Assembly (NCBI GenBank): GCA_041675025.1
Contig: JBAYUS010000005.1
Span: 1 to 64,000 of the forward strand
DNA: 64,000 nt
Direction: 5' to 3'
Origin: CAJBLF01 sp041675025
GTDB lineage: Bacteria; Patescibacteriota; Gracilibacteria; Absconditabacterales; Absconditicoccaceae
The notes under the pieces were generated by a model. That model was not told where the DNA came from, did no database searches, and saw nothing but the letters and a program-made list of their open reading frames with translations. A program made the position numbers and the translations under genes. Each line of letters starts with the position of its first letter. Within the stretch, counting starts at the first letter, position 1. Below are positions 9,340-20,374 of this stretch, one piece after another.

Positions 9340-11331
9340 TTATTTAATTACTGTCGTTAGAAAATTTGAAAGATTATCAAAGCTCCAAACTCTTTTTCCA
9401 TCAATATGAATATTTGTTACGAGTTTAAGATTTTTATAAATATAATTTCTTCGATTATATTCATTTACTTCTACAGCATCTCATGTACCAAATACCTTGG
9501 TCATAATTTCTGGTTTGAAATTTATGTTAAGATATTCTTTCCCAAGAACTACAAATGGCATATCTTTAGAATATATACTATTGATCTCTACGAGAGGTTT
9601 TTTCTTTCCATTATCACTAGCCGCAATGTATTGTTTGAGAAGAGTAGTGAGTTTTTGATTTTGATATTGTGAAGGATTTATTTCAGAATTATATGTACTA
9701 AAAAGTTTTGTAAGATCTTTTTTGAGTCCCATATCTACGGTACTGATCAAAATATCATAGTTACCAGCTACTAGTCTTCATTGTAGTTCTTGTGGAGTAT
9801 TTATTTTTTCAAAGACAAAATTTTCAGTGATATTTGCTTCTTTAAAAATAGTTTGTAGTCTTGCTATTATAAAATCATTAATATAATTACCATAATATAC
9901 TACAGTAATGGTTACAGGAGTTCAAACAATTTCTTCTGTTTGTATTTCATCTATAACGTTATATATATCTAGAGAATTAATAAGTGTTTTTTTGGTTGCA
10001 ATGTATCCATAAACAGCATATTTGTTGAGTCATGATCAAAGACTTTTTTCTTTAAGTCAGAAAGTATATCGTCATGATATACCTCATTTTACAAAATGCT
10101 TTGGAGTATATACCTTACCTTGATATTCAATAGTTATCTTATCATATCATTTATCAAAAACAAATTCTGTAGGAGCTGATACTCATGTATCTATAAAATA
10201 TACTGATTTCTGATTTTCTCATTTGAGAGAAATAGATTTCGGTAGGGATTGAACATTCATATCGATTAAATCGCTTTTGGTGACTATGTTTTCATTATAT
10301 TCGCGATTAAGTAATTCTTTTACATCAGATCATGTAGATTGAAATACATCGAAGAGTCCATCATCATTTTTTTTGAAATATTCTTCATATCCACTACTAT
10401 AAAAGTTGTGTTTAATTAATCCTCAAAGTACTCTTCTTCATCTTACACGAAGTACATCAGAACGAGTATTAAAGAAAACAGCAATAAGTTGATTTGTTAA
10501 TATTTGTTTTGTTGTATATCCCTTCAATGCAACGTCGCCAACATATGCATCTATAATTGATGATTCTCAATTTTTTATAGATGTTTCAAATGTTTCAAAT
10601 GAAGGCGTATTTTTTACTTGGTAATAATTTAAGTTACTTTGATTACAGCTTACAAGATTGAATACAAGGCTATATTGATCATTGGATTGAGAGATAAGAT
10701 TGGCACAATTGGTATATACGGGTTTGAAAGCAAATAATGCTTTATAATCATTAAATTCTGTATTTATCAAGATATGTGTAGGAAGGATATAATTGGTGAA
10801 AAATAATATATTGTCTGATGTCTTGTTGGTAAAAGTAACCTTGAGTGTATTATTAACATCTTTTATGACAGTAATATCGCTATATTGCGTCAACAGTGGA
10901 AGTTTTCGTATATTATTACGTAAAATTTCGTTGTAGGTAAAATAAATATCTTCTAATGAAACAGGCGTTCAGTCTGACCAGATAAATCATTTATTTAAAC
11001 TTATAGTATAGTTTTGATTGTCTTTGGTCGTAACAGTACAAAGATCTGGAAGATATGTTGCAGTGTCGCCATCATATGTTGTTTTAAGGCAAGCATTGAA
11101 AAGTAATCATTGATAGAAGGTGCTTTGAGTATCATTGCGAAGATATGGTAAATAAGAAGTATTACCAAAAATACCCTCTACGAAAGTTCATCATTTGGTA
11201 TTTACTTGGGTAGCTGATGTTCAGACGTATTGGTATCCTATATAGATACTAATCAAGATCCAAAAAAACAAAGATAAGAAAAAAATATATCTAAGAACAT
11301 CTCTTACGAGTTTCCTTGTGAATGTTATCAT
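9340..11331 (-). CDS. Membrane-anchored peptide/solute-binding protein (SBP_bac_5-like)
   Basis: The 663-aa protein starts at ATG 11331, directly after secG (stop at 11335). Residues about 15-35 form a TM anchor (IFFLSLFFWILISIYIGY). The following segment, GTFVEGIFGNTSYLPYL..., and WSDGTPVSLEDIYFTYNEIL match the start of family 5 extracellular solute-binding proteins (oligopeptide/dipeptide type). The C-terminal half (RLVAGNYDILISTVDMG) also fits. It would sit on the outer face and capture peptides, a plausible nutrient-uptake role for a host-dependent organism. No permease or ATPase gene is adjacent. Family membership is judged from motif order only. Confidence 0.75.
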
Positions 11332-11334
11332 TGA

Positions 11335-11559
11335 CTACTTAGTATACGGTAAAATAAGAGATACTACTAGGAAAACTATACCAGAAGCTAAAGCCACTTT
11401 TTTCAATTTATTTTCGAGAGTTTTTTTGCTTCCATATTCATTACCTCCAGCCATTCAACCAATCCCCAATCCTAGTCAACCTTTTGGTGACATAAGCAAA
11501 ACAGATCCAATAAATGCTATTCATGAAGCTATAAGAATAATAATCAAGAAAGTACGCAT
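11335..11559 (-). CDS. secG: Protein translocase subunit SecG
   Basis: The 74-aa protein has two TM segments with the SecG pattern: an N-terminal helix, SVLLMSPKG.GLG.GIGGMAGGNEYGSKKTLENKL, and a C-terminal TM helix. It assists the SecYE channel. The glycine-rich loop includes TGA-coded glycines. Its stop overlaps the region just upstream of the downstream start, so it is probably translationally coupled to the solute-binding protein. Confidence 0.85.
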
Positions 11560-11569
11560 TTTTTTATAA

Positions 11570-11752
11570 TAACAAAAAATAAAGTGGTTTATATATATAA
11601 ATCTGCCCCAAAAAAGCAATACGAGATAAAATGAGAAAAAATTGACCAATGCTCGCTTTACTCGCGACAAAAATAGTGTAAAATAAAAAAAACGGCTACC
11701 TTTCGGCAACCGTTAGTCGTTCGCGTAGGCGAACATTAGTCAATCTATATTT
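11570..11752. repeat. Intergenic hairpin repeats (CGACAAAAATAG / GTTCGCGTAGGCGAAC type)
   Basis: The 183-bp gap contains ACTCGCGACAAAAATAG, a hairpin ACGGCTACC/GGCAACCGT and a perfect GTTCGC-GTAG-GCGAAC hairpin, followed by ATTAGTCAAT. Closely related pieces recur at 56431-56560 (CTTCGCGACAAAAATAG, CGCTACGCGACAAAAAATAG, ATTAGTCAATTTTTTG). It probably also ends the secretion operon transcript. Confidence 0.6.
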
Positions 11753-14425
11753 TTAGTTAATAATTGCAAAGTTTACAATTAAGTATCCAGTTCCAAGAAT
11801 CAAAATTCCTATAAACATATATAATAATGAATTTTTAATACTTTTAATTTGTGCTGGATCATCAGGTTTAGTAAGAAGTTTTACTGTTTGAATGATAATG
11901 ATTACCAAGATAACCAATGATGCTATTCCAAGCGCATAATTAATTACTTGATAGAGGATTGGAATATTTTTATCTGCCAAAACTCCAGATCATATTTCTC
12001 CAAGATTGGTAATATTTTGATTGGTAACAACAGCCTGTTTTCCATAAATTGCTTCTACAATTTGTTTAGCTCAGATAATAATCAACATAGAGAGTACATT
12101 CCATCAGATAAGCGTTCCTGCCTTTTTCTGAGCATCAGCATCAGAACCAAAAAGGAATGTAATTACGCGTGTTACTAAGATGACAAACATAGCACCAAGA
12201 ACGAGATAGATAGCAAGCTTAATAAATGGATAAAGGATCCTATCATAAAGTCCAACAGCCATCGTCGATCATTGAATTCCTGTTTGACTAGTCAAGAGAT
12301 CAAAAACATTTTGTCCTATAAATTTTGCACTCATAATAAGTATAATTCCTATTACTCAATAGATGATATAATTGGTTCATTCTTTCGTTGCGTTATCATC
12401 GCTTGAAAACATGATTTTATAGAATCAGAGAATTGCAGAGAGTATTCAGATAATAATAATAAGCGGTACAAGCACATTCATGATCTTATTATACAAAAAG
12501 TTTTGTACTCATTGTGCTCATTTTGCACCTTCTGCTGCTTCAAGATTTTTACTTATTGATTCAATACTAGTACTGAGTGCAAGATCAAATCTATCTGCTT
12601 TCATTATTTCAAAGGTTCCACTCCATACATTGTTATCTGTATGATCAGTAGAAATTCCTACAGCACTAGGATATATTTCACATTTTATAGTTTTAGTTCC
12701 TACTGCTTGAGTAAAGATAGGATTGATTCTAATATTAATTCCTACTTTTGTTCCTGCATTAAGAACAAAACTTGAGAGTACATTAGAACTATATATGTTC
12801 ATATTCTTTTCATTTCGAATACATTTAAGAAATCCAGCAGGGAGATTTGATTTATTTACCGTAACGTTTCATCTATTTTTAAATAAAATAGCAATTTCGG
12901 GGCTAGATCATTGTGCAATAGGATATCAATTACGTACTGCCGATTCATTGATAGAAACATCCATTCCAGGAACGAGTCCACCTATACTATTACATTGTGA
13001 AACAGGGTATTTATAGGTTTGCCAGTTTCCATTGAGAATTCCTCAACTACACATGAGTGCTGCTGTATAATCATTACATGATTTGGGATATTCAACATCT
13101 CAACTTATAGAAAACCCATACGTTGTATTTCCTTCAGTCAAAATTCCTCATCGAGGAAGTGTACAGTCGTTACATGTAGTATTTCCTGACGGTGCTAATC
13201 CACCAGATCGTACACCATTAAGACATGAATATTGTTGCTGTGATTGTTGACATGATTGTGTAACAGTCGCTGAAGGGATAGAATACATTATAACAAATTG
13301 AAAGTTTGGTGTATAAACTCCAGCGCTAAAACATGCTCCTGGAGCTACATTTTGACATCATGTATATGCTGCAGATGTATTACCAGATCGTGATCCATTA
13401 ACACACTGAAGTGTAACCATATGATTAGCATCATTACAGTAATCATTATTAGCCGACAAAGCGATTGCTTGAGTATATTTAGTCACAAAGGCTCCATGTA
13501 AAACTATTCATGTTCCCATTCCAATACTACTTTTAGAACATGAGTTAGTATTTGCTTGTACACAACCACTATAAAGACTTGCCTGAGTACCACCAGATCG
13601 TATACCATTTACACAAGTAAGTGGATGAGCCACATCAGCACATATTCCTGCTCCTAGAGAAATAGGACTTGTATATGCATCTACTGATGAACTATGAGGC
13701 ACGATACTATTATTATTTCGAACATTTGCACATCATAAGTATGCACTAGGAGGATTACATCATGTAAATAATCCTGCTTGTCCTGCTGGTCAATTTCATA
13801 GCCAGTTACCATTGGTACAAGTAAGTGTTTTTTGAATAGTGGCACAAGTTTGTCATAAACCTGGAGTATTAGATGTATATCATACAAGTGTTTCTCCATG
13901 GTCTCTAAAACTATCTGGATTTGTTCGTGTATCTATACATTGTGCTCGTGTAGTATCTACACAAGTTGCAAATGTGTATAATCAAGGTGTTGTTCATCAA
14001 GTAAAAACTGCATTAAGACATTGTAAGCTTTGACTCAATTGCTGACAGGTTTCAGTATATGTATTTGTAGCTGATTTATATAATGTCTTATAATCTAAGT
14101 GATTCGCAGTTGTTGGTGTTGTACAATTAGCCCAAGTGTGTGGAGTACATGATGGATATTTAAAAATATTACCCCCATTGTTTATAATAACTCCGCTAAT
14201 ACATGTGATCATACCAAATGCGCTCGGGCAGCTTTGAGTATAGGTAGCATCAGGAATTTGATATCCCGTTCTAGATCGTCCATCGGCAAGAGTGGAAGGA
14301 GTCCATCATGGAAGAAGTTGACAACTTTGTCCGTGTGCAAATGCTACAAGCGAAAAAACTATCGTCATAATTGATCCAACGATTTTTGCCATACTTTTTG
14401 TGATTTTGTTTTTGTACGTCATCAT
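11753..14425 (-). CDS. Large secretion-system protein: Cys-rich repeat ectodomain plus three tandem pilin-like TM hairpins
   Basis: The 890-aa protein is in one frame from ATG 14425 (or 14422) to TAA 11753, with many TGA glycines. It has a signal peptide (residues about 12-30), then at least seven Cys-rich modules of about 55-65 aa, such as ICADVAHPLTCVNGIRSGG...YSGC and CNDANHMVTLQCVNGSRSG...YTGC. A β-type domain follows (about 490-600). The last 260 residues hold six TM helices arranged as three similar hairpins. Each reads TM - K(I/L)(M/L)F.SDD/DAxA...K - TM, with loops SSDDNATKEGT, GSDADAQKKAG and KPDDPAQIKS. This resembles VirB2/TrbC-like pilin folds in tandem, or a VirB6-like channel. 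The operon with a VirB4 ATPase supports a surface secretion or attachment role. Confidence 0.7.
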
Positions 14426-14432
14426 AATTACA

Positions 14433-15452
14433 CTATTTTGTAAAAGATTTTCTTTTAAATATATTTCAAATTCCTTTTATGAGAGCTATAATTTCTCTCG
14501 CAATAGGAAGATGAGGAAGATGTTTCAACTGTATCGTCATGACTAAATATCTTGCGATAAATAATCAAAATCATGCATAATATGTTCGAACAGTGAAATC
14601 AATTTTGGCAATATATACGAGTCAAGCCATCAAAATAATTCAGAGGATATATTCTATAATAATATTTCTATCAGTTTTTATATCTATAATATGACTATAT
14701 ATTTCTTTTTCTTTTGTTACTTCTCCTTCTAATGTATAGGGTTGTATTTCTTTAAAGAAATGCACAAATACCTTTAAGGTATATAAAATAGATCAAGTAA
14801 TATATCATCGAAGTTCTTCTGGATTTTTCAAAAATAACTTATTGATTCGTTGTTTAGTAGGTATATTGAGGAAATCGATATCTGACATCAATCCAGCGAT
14901 TCTTATAATAATAAGGATCAAAGCGATACTACTTACCAATATATTTCCAGTTATTGCCACAATCAAAAATACTACCCATAAAAGAATAGATTCTTTGATT
15001 CGCCAATTTGGTTTTTCAAAGCTATGTATGGTATACCAAAGGTATATATTATATATTGGTAGATATTTCAAAATAATATCTTTTTTGTTTCATTCAACAT
15101 TATATGTCTGGATTCCACTATCTCCTCATTTCAAAAGACTAATATCTGAGAGAATACTTACTACGCTAATCAGTAATAGGAAAATCAAAATAAAGACACT
15201 GACCGTATACGTCACGCTCAATATATTTAATGCAAATACATAATCTAAAATACCTGATGCGATAGTGATAACTCAAAATCAAATACTTATATATCAGAAT
15301 TTAATATATCAACGAATAAAATCCTTATCCTTATCAGTAATATCTCGTGTATTATTTTTGAGCATGTTTTGTACCAATGGAGAAAAAAACAGCGCTGCTG
15401 CTAGAGAAAGTTGGGTTTTGGTGTTGGTATCGATTACTTTCGTTTCTTCCAT
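14433..15452 (-). CDS. Polytopic membrane protein of the type IV secretion-like operon
   Basis: The 339-aa protein starts at ATG 15452 and ends at TAG 14433, eight bases before the next gene. It has roughly eight hydrophobic helices (around residues 13-28, 48-70, 75-98, 128-145, 152-190, 268-285 and beyond) separated by short charged loops. The motif LPIYNIYLWYTIHSFEKPNWRIKESILLW recalls the small membrane proteins beside VirB4 in CPR secretion loci. No specific family is recognised. Position between virB4 and the giant Cys-rich protein implies a channel or assembly role. Confidence 0.65.
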
Positions 15453-15487
15453 AAATAAAACATACATAATAAATGTTGATTTTATGT

Positions 15488-15546
15488 CGCAAGTTACAAG
15501 TTACAGGTTTAAATTTTTTACTCCCTGCTCCTTGTGTCCTGTAACC
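15488..15546. repeat. Heptamer-type dispersed repeat (CAAGTTACAAGTTACAGG ... CTCCCTGCTCCTTGTGTCC)
   Basis: This sits between two genes of the secretion operon. The same two-part sequence, GCAAGTTGCAAGTTACAGG and then GCTCCCTGCTCCTTGTTCC, occurs inside the pheT coding region at 36973-37032. Confidence 0.75.
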
Positions 15547-15551
15547 ATTTC

Positions 15552-17606
15552 TTATACTACATCTGTTGTAATAAATGCCTTTTCTTCTGGTGAAGCAAGA
15601 ACCTTTACAGCAACATGTTGACTACCCGCAAAAATAAGTCATTCTCCAATACCAGATGAAACCAATCTTCTTTGTTCTGCTTCTGAAAGCCCAAGAAGGT
15701 CATTCAGTGCTTTGATTGATGTTGTTGATTGTTTCAATAATATTTGCAATGCACAGTTGGAGATAATCGGTTTACCATATTTACTTCTTACGAAATCTTC
15801 AATATCTTGAGAGATAACAGTAATTCATAATCCATATTTTCTTGCTCTCTTAGTAAGTCCAAATAAAAATTCTGCTGAAGTTTCATTTTGAAACATGATC
15901 CATGCTTCATCTACAGCAAGCATTCTTTTTTTCTTATGTGCTCTTATTTTAGTCCATACCCAGTTAAGTACGTTCATCATGGCAGGAGTTTTCAATGCAT
16001 CTTCCAAATCCCTAATACTGATAACGGTAAGTTTATTATTGATATCAATGTTGGTATAGTTGTTAAATACTTTTCCAAAAGTTCCACTAACGTATTTACT
16101 CAATCTAAGTGCAAGTCTATCTCAACCATCCATACCTTCAAGTACATTCATAAGATCACCCATAATTGGTGGTTGTTTTCCTTCGTATTCTTCAGCATCA
16201 AACGAAAATCATTTCAATGAATATGTACTTTGTAATGCCTTATCAAGTAATGCTTCTTCTTCCGGTGTACATCATCAAATCAAAATCTGAATCATTCAAA
16301 TCAAATTCATTATTTGACTTCTCAATAGATCTCCCTTTCCATATTCTACATCTTCTATTCTTGGAGGAATATCAAATGGATTTAAATATTGTTGTGAATT
16401 CGTTGCTATGTTTACATAGGTTCCACCTACTTTTTGACAAAGTGTCTTATATTCATTTTCCGGGTCAATAATAATTACATCGATATCATTGATCAAATAT
16501 CTAAGTACTTCAAGTTTTACTGTGAAAGATTTTCCAGCTCCAGAAGTCGCAAGAATTACACTGTTCATATTAGGTAATTTTTGATTATATCTATCAAAAA
16601 TAATTAATCCTCAGGTATGTAAATTTATTCCATATAAGATTCCTGTTTCTTGTACCATATCGTTGGATATAAATGGAAATCCACCAGCAAGTGATGAGGT
16701 CACTGAGCTTCTGCTGATACCAAGTTCATCAGAGCAGAGTGGTAATCCAGAGATAAATCCTTCATCCATTCTTTGGATCGCACTTTTGATTCTGATTCCA
16801 TATCATGATACTTTTTGTTCAATCTTTTTTCCTGTTTCTTTGAGTTTTTCTTCGGTATCGTCATATACATTGATATAAAATGAATTTTCAAAATATCTTT
16901 CTTCACGAGTTGTGAGTTTTTCTCTAATCATTTCTACATCTCTATATTGTTGTTCTATTTCCATATCGAGAGTAATACCTTTTTGTTGAGCATCTCTTAC
17001 TTCTGCTCTGAGCTGAGTCGCTCTATTTTTCAACATAGATTGAATCGCTGCATCGTCTTCTGGATAAAGAAACCAAGTCATATCCCATTTTGCATGGAAT
17101 CCAAAAATATCTCTTGTTCGTAATGCATCGATGTATGATGGATAACTTTGTGCATAATATGTTTTTCAAAAAATTCCTGAGACATTATAATGAGTTGATT
17201 TAAATTCCCAGTATGAAGGTGCAACATGTGATTTATAATCATTGATCACACTTGTATATTCTTTTTCTGTCTCTGCAATATATGCTCTCATTTTACTTGT
17301 CAATTTTTGGTCATTATATTCTGCATCAGGAAGTTCAAGCAAATATTTAACTTGATCTCTAAGTTCTTTATCTTTGATTTCATTGTTTTCTGGTAAGGCA
17401 TCTTTCTTTGATCCACCAAGGAGTCCTGCGCCTGCAGGAGCTTTTCCTCATTTTTTTGTAAACAAACTAGGAAAAATTCCTGATAAGAGTTTATCAAAAA
17501 ATCACAGTTTTTTTTCTGTGGCTGGAGCATCAAAGAGGGGATATCAGCCATCGGCAATATATCCGCTATAGTCCGTATCATACACTACATTTTGAATAAC
17601 TTCCAT
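15552..17606 (-). CDS. virB4: VirB4/TraC-type type IV secretion ATPase
   Basis: The 684-aa protein has Walker A in ATSGAGKSFTVKLEVLRY and Walker B in KKRMLAVDEAWIMF. Downstream are QDIEDF and the VirB4-typical FLFGLTKRARKYG and GISRSSV blocks. The N-terminal region contains the CagE/VirB4 scaffold (TSKMRAYIAETEKEYTSV, YWEFKSTHYNVSG). VirB4 powers pilus assembly or substrate transfer at the inner membrane. It is the first gene of a three-gene operon. The start ATG 17606 follows a promoter-poor 200-bp divergent region. TGA codes many Gly, including KGGKAPAGAG. Confidence 0.9.
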
Positions 17607-17742
17607 TTTGGTTTATGTTTTAATACTAAATAGGTGTTGCTTTATAGTAGTTTAAGTATACTCGTTTTTTGGTCCAGAAGCAAAAAAATATCCCGTATCA
17701 CTACTATTTAGCGTTGACAATTTAAAAAATATCTAATACTTG

Positions 17743-17770
17743 TTGACTTAAATGCATATTTGTATATAAA
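17743..17770 (+). promoter_or_regulatory. Promoter of the 139-aa membrane protein gene
   Basis: TTGACT, 16-bp spacer, TATAAA. A second TTGACA/AATACT pair lies 29 bp upstream. Confidence 0.7.
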
Positions 17771-17809
17771 AACGATATTAAAAACAAAAAACCTACAAAA
17801 AACTAGCCT

Positions 17810-18229
17810 ATGGAAAATAAAATTACAATAAAAACAAAAAAACGATATTTTCGGATAAATGATTTGTTTATAAATATAAGAATATTGTCACGATCGCCTA
17901 TTTTATTTCTTATATTATCATCAATAGTATTTCCTGAATATACCCTTAAACATCCTTGGAAAGTTATTCTTATTTCTATCTTAGTAGGATTTATTCTTTC
18001 ATTAGCATATATTTGCTTACGGTGGTGGTCTGATATAGATTTGGACGAAAAGGAAAAAGAATTAAAAGAAAATTTCAATAGAAATGAAAAGATTATTAAA
18101 CAACTTCAACAAACAATTGTTTCAAAAGAACAACCAAACACAAATGATTTGAAAAAAATCAAAAAAATCAAAAAAATTACAAATACAAACGATCAAATAT
18201 TAATTGGATTAAGAATTCTAGATATGTAA
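17810..18229 (+). CDS. Two-TM protein with C-terminal coiled coil (TGA-free class)
   Basis: The 139-aa protein has a basic N-terminus, two hydrophobic segments (about 29-47 and 52-72), then a charged coiled coil (DLDEKEKELKENFNRNEKIIKQL) with a Lys-rich repeat KKIKKIKKI. No family is recognised. It has no TGA codons. Its own promoter and A-rich leader (AACAAAAAACCTACAAAAAAC) precede it and terminators follow. It may be a small membrane scaffold. Confidence 0.65.
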   Translation: MENKITIKTKKRYFRINDLFINIRILSRSPILFLILSSIVFPEYTLKHPWKVILISILVGFILSLAYICLRWWSDIDLDEKEKELKENFNRNEKIIKQLQQTIVSKEQPNTNDLKKIKKIKKITNTNDQILIGLRILDM

Positions 18230-18268
18230 AACAATCTAAAAGTAAAAATTATAACAAAAATAAAAAAA

Positions 18269-18333
18269 AACGATTATCTATAATCGTTTAAAAAAAATAA
18301 AGCTCTCTCTGTGTTTCCGAGAGAGTTTTTTTA
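18269..18333 (+). terminator. Two successive hairpins ending the 139-aa gene
   Basis: AACGATTA-tcta-TAATCGTT is followed by CTCTCTC...GAGAGAG with T7. Confidence 0.8.
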
Positions 18334-18335
18334 AT

Positions 18336-18422
18336 TGGTAATTTTCCTCATCCCAACCTTCTCCTTCAGAGAAGGAATAGTTTTCACCCCTCTCAGAAGG
18401 AAAGGGGGAAGGGGGTGAGAAT
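18336..18422. repeat. CCTCATCCC / GGGGGTGAG inverted dispersed repeat
   Basis: CCTCATCCCAACCTTCTCCTT, AGAGAAGGA and then CCCCTCTCAGAAGGAAAGGGGGAAGGGGGTGAG form an imperfect inverted repeat in a GC-richer block unlike its surroundings. Similar short GC-rich palindromic blocks lie at 23770-23890 and 50520-50665. Confidence 0.6.
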
Positions 18423-18437
18423 AGAAAACTAAAAAAA

Positions 18438-19490
18438 CTAAACGATACTCTCAGCCATCCAATCTACCTTGAACCCCTTTTTCGCTAGATTTAATTTTGT
18501 GAAAATGATATCCATAAATTGTCTGACGTTTGGTCATTTCAAGATGATATTATATCTATATTTTCCAAACATTTTATAAATCAAGGGAGGTGTAGAATAA
18601 ATTTCTATATCTTTTAACTGATATTTTTCTTTGAGATAGAGGAGATCCTTATGTAAAGTATCGACTTTTGTGTACAACGATTCTTCGATTTCATTTTTAT
18701 ATAAAATTACACACAATTCTCCAAACGGAGGATACCCATTTATTTTTCTAAATGTATTATCTTCTTCATAAAATTTTTCCTTATTCATTCTACAAGCATT
18801 ACGAATACTGTACTGGTCTGGATTAAATGACTGTACAATAAAATTCGCGGTTGGATGTTTTACAAACGCTTCATAGAGAAAATAGAAATTTCTTTCTGCT
18901 GAAGTATAGTCGGGAACATTTAATCCTAAGTCTGCATTCAAAAATATAATGAGGTCGAAAGTGATCTTACTCGGCGGGGTAGCCAGAAGGGAAGTTCAAA
19001 TAATGATTTGATGTTCAGATATAGCTTCTGTTATTTTTTTGATTTTATTTGGAGAATTTACTGTCTCTGATTCGACAATCAATGCATCTTGGTTATATTC
19101 ATTCTTTAAATATTCAGCAACTTTTTGCGTTCATAATCAGAAATTTTTTATCTTAGTGCTATTACAAGTAGGGCAGGTAGTAGGCACATTATATTGGGTT
19201 TTACAAATATGACAGAGTCCTATAGTCTCTCAGGAAACAAGTTTATGATAACTGATACTTACTGAGCAATTTTTACACTTAGGAATGTTTCCACACTCGT
19301 AACAGATAATTCCACCAGCATATCATTTTTTATTTACTAATATTCAAATCTTTTTTCACTGAGCGAGATATTTTTCGATGCCATCACTCGCCAATTGGGA
19401 AAAATACGGAGTAATCTCCTTAGTCATATTCACCAGGAAGATAGACTTCTTGGTTTCTTGTATATTGTGATCGAAGCGTTCATAATTCAT
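18438..19490 (-). CDS. priA: PriA-like primosomal protein, C-terminal half only
   Basis: The 350-aa protein lacks the N-terminal DNA-binding domain and the first helicase lobe, so Walker A and DEEH are missing. It retains the zinc-binding Cys cluster CYECGNIPKCKNCSVSISYHK...CHICK...CPTCNS, the GLGTQKVAEYL block and the C-terminal lobe (DYTSAERNFYFLYE, SFNPDQYSIR). A TAA lies in frame just upstream of ATG 19490, so no longer frame exists here. PriA normally reloads DnaB at stalled forks. Either the gene is truncated in this organism or the N-terminal part is encoded elsewhere. Confidence 0.8.
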
Positions 19491-19547
19491 GGTACTGTAT
19501 ACTTACGTATTAAAAAAACAGAATAAAGTCCAATCCAGAAAGTATAA

Positions 19548-19575
19548 TTGACTTTTTATGTCAAATAGATATAAA
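19548..19575 (+). promoter_or_regulatory. Promoter of the 193-aa gene
   Basis: TTGACT, 16-bp spacer, TATAAA, then the leader AATAAACAAAATAAAC repeated. Confidence 0.75.
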
Positions 19576-19617
19576 ATAATAAACAAAATAAACAAAATAA
19601 ACAAAAAATAAAAAACT

Positions 19618-20199
19618 ATGGAAGAAATTATTAAATTACTCAAGTCTAATCGGGAATATTTCCTGAATTATCAAGAAAAAATAAATCGCAATATACTTCT
19701 CTGTATGTTTGGTTTAATACTTGATGAAGACGTATCTCAAAGTCAGGATGAAGAGTTTCAAAACATGATTGCTTATTTCTCTTTGGAAAAAATGCATTTT
19801 TTAGAAATTGGCATGATTAAAAAAGAAAATTTTCCTACGTATTCAATCGCAGGAATTACCTTTGTGGACAATAAAATGTTGTATTTTGCTACGGTACGAA
19901 TCAATGCCAATAAAAAAATGACTACCAAACAAAAAAATTACGATGATATGTATTGTAATAAAAAAATTAATGTTTTTGAAAATGAAGAAGATTTCGTACG
20001 TTTTATTTGTACATCAAATGATTTTTGTGATGAAGAAATAATGATTTCCGATTTATATGAACTAATACAATATAATATTGATAAATCATCATTACATTAT
20101 CCCAAAAGAAACAATACTAAAATGGAATCGACTATTAGCGATGGTATATTGAATATTAATCCGGTATCATCTTTAGTAAGTCAAATGATTAAATGTTAA
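19618..20199 (+). CDS. Uncharacterised soluble 193-aa protein (TGA-free class)
   Basis: The 193-aa protein has no TM segment or signal peptide. The middle alternates β-like stretches (FPTYSIAGITFVDNKMLYFATVRINA) with acidic helices (DEEIMISDLYELIQYNID). No motif is recognised. It contains no TGA codon. A consensus promoter and a leader of three AATAAACAAA-type repeats precede it, and a hairpin terminator follows. Confidence 0.65.
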   Translation: MEEIIKLLKSNREYFLNYQEKINRNILLCMFGLILDEDVSQSQDEEFQNMIAYFSLEKMHFLEIGMIKKENFPTYSIAGITFVDNKMLYFATVRINANKKMTTKQKNYDDMYCNKKINVFENEEDFVRFICTSNDFCDEEIMISDLYELIQYNIDKSSLHYPKRNNTKMESTISDGILNINPVSSLVSQMIKC

Positions 20200-20203
20200 A
20201 TAC

Positions 20204-20232
20204 AACTCTCTCGGTTTACCGGGAGAGTTTTT
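20204..20232 (+). terminator. Intrinsic terminator of the 193-aa gene
   Basis: AACTCTCtCGGT/ACCGgGAGAGTT followed by T5. Confidence 0.8.
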
Positions 20233-20323
20233 CATTTGAGACATAATGAAAATGTGAAGTATCGAGGATTTTAATAGTGTCGAAATTGTATATTCTGCTT
20301 TAAGAATATGCATTATTGTAAGA

Positions 20324-20351
20324 TTGACTTTTATCAGGAAATATATATAAA
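20324..20351 (+). promoter_or_regulatory. Promoter of the MraZ/AbrB-like gene
   Basis: TTGACT, 16-bp spacer, TATAAA. Confidence 0.75.
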
Positions 20352-20374
20352 AAGAAAAACAAAATGTATAAAAT

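Noticed and set aside
17300..17581. Minus-strand 93-aa frame overlapping virB4
   Set aside because: It is another frame of the virB4 gene; the code-25 virB4 frame shows strong family motifs.
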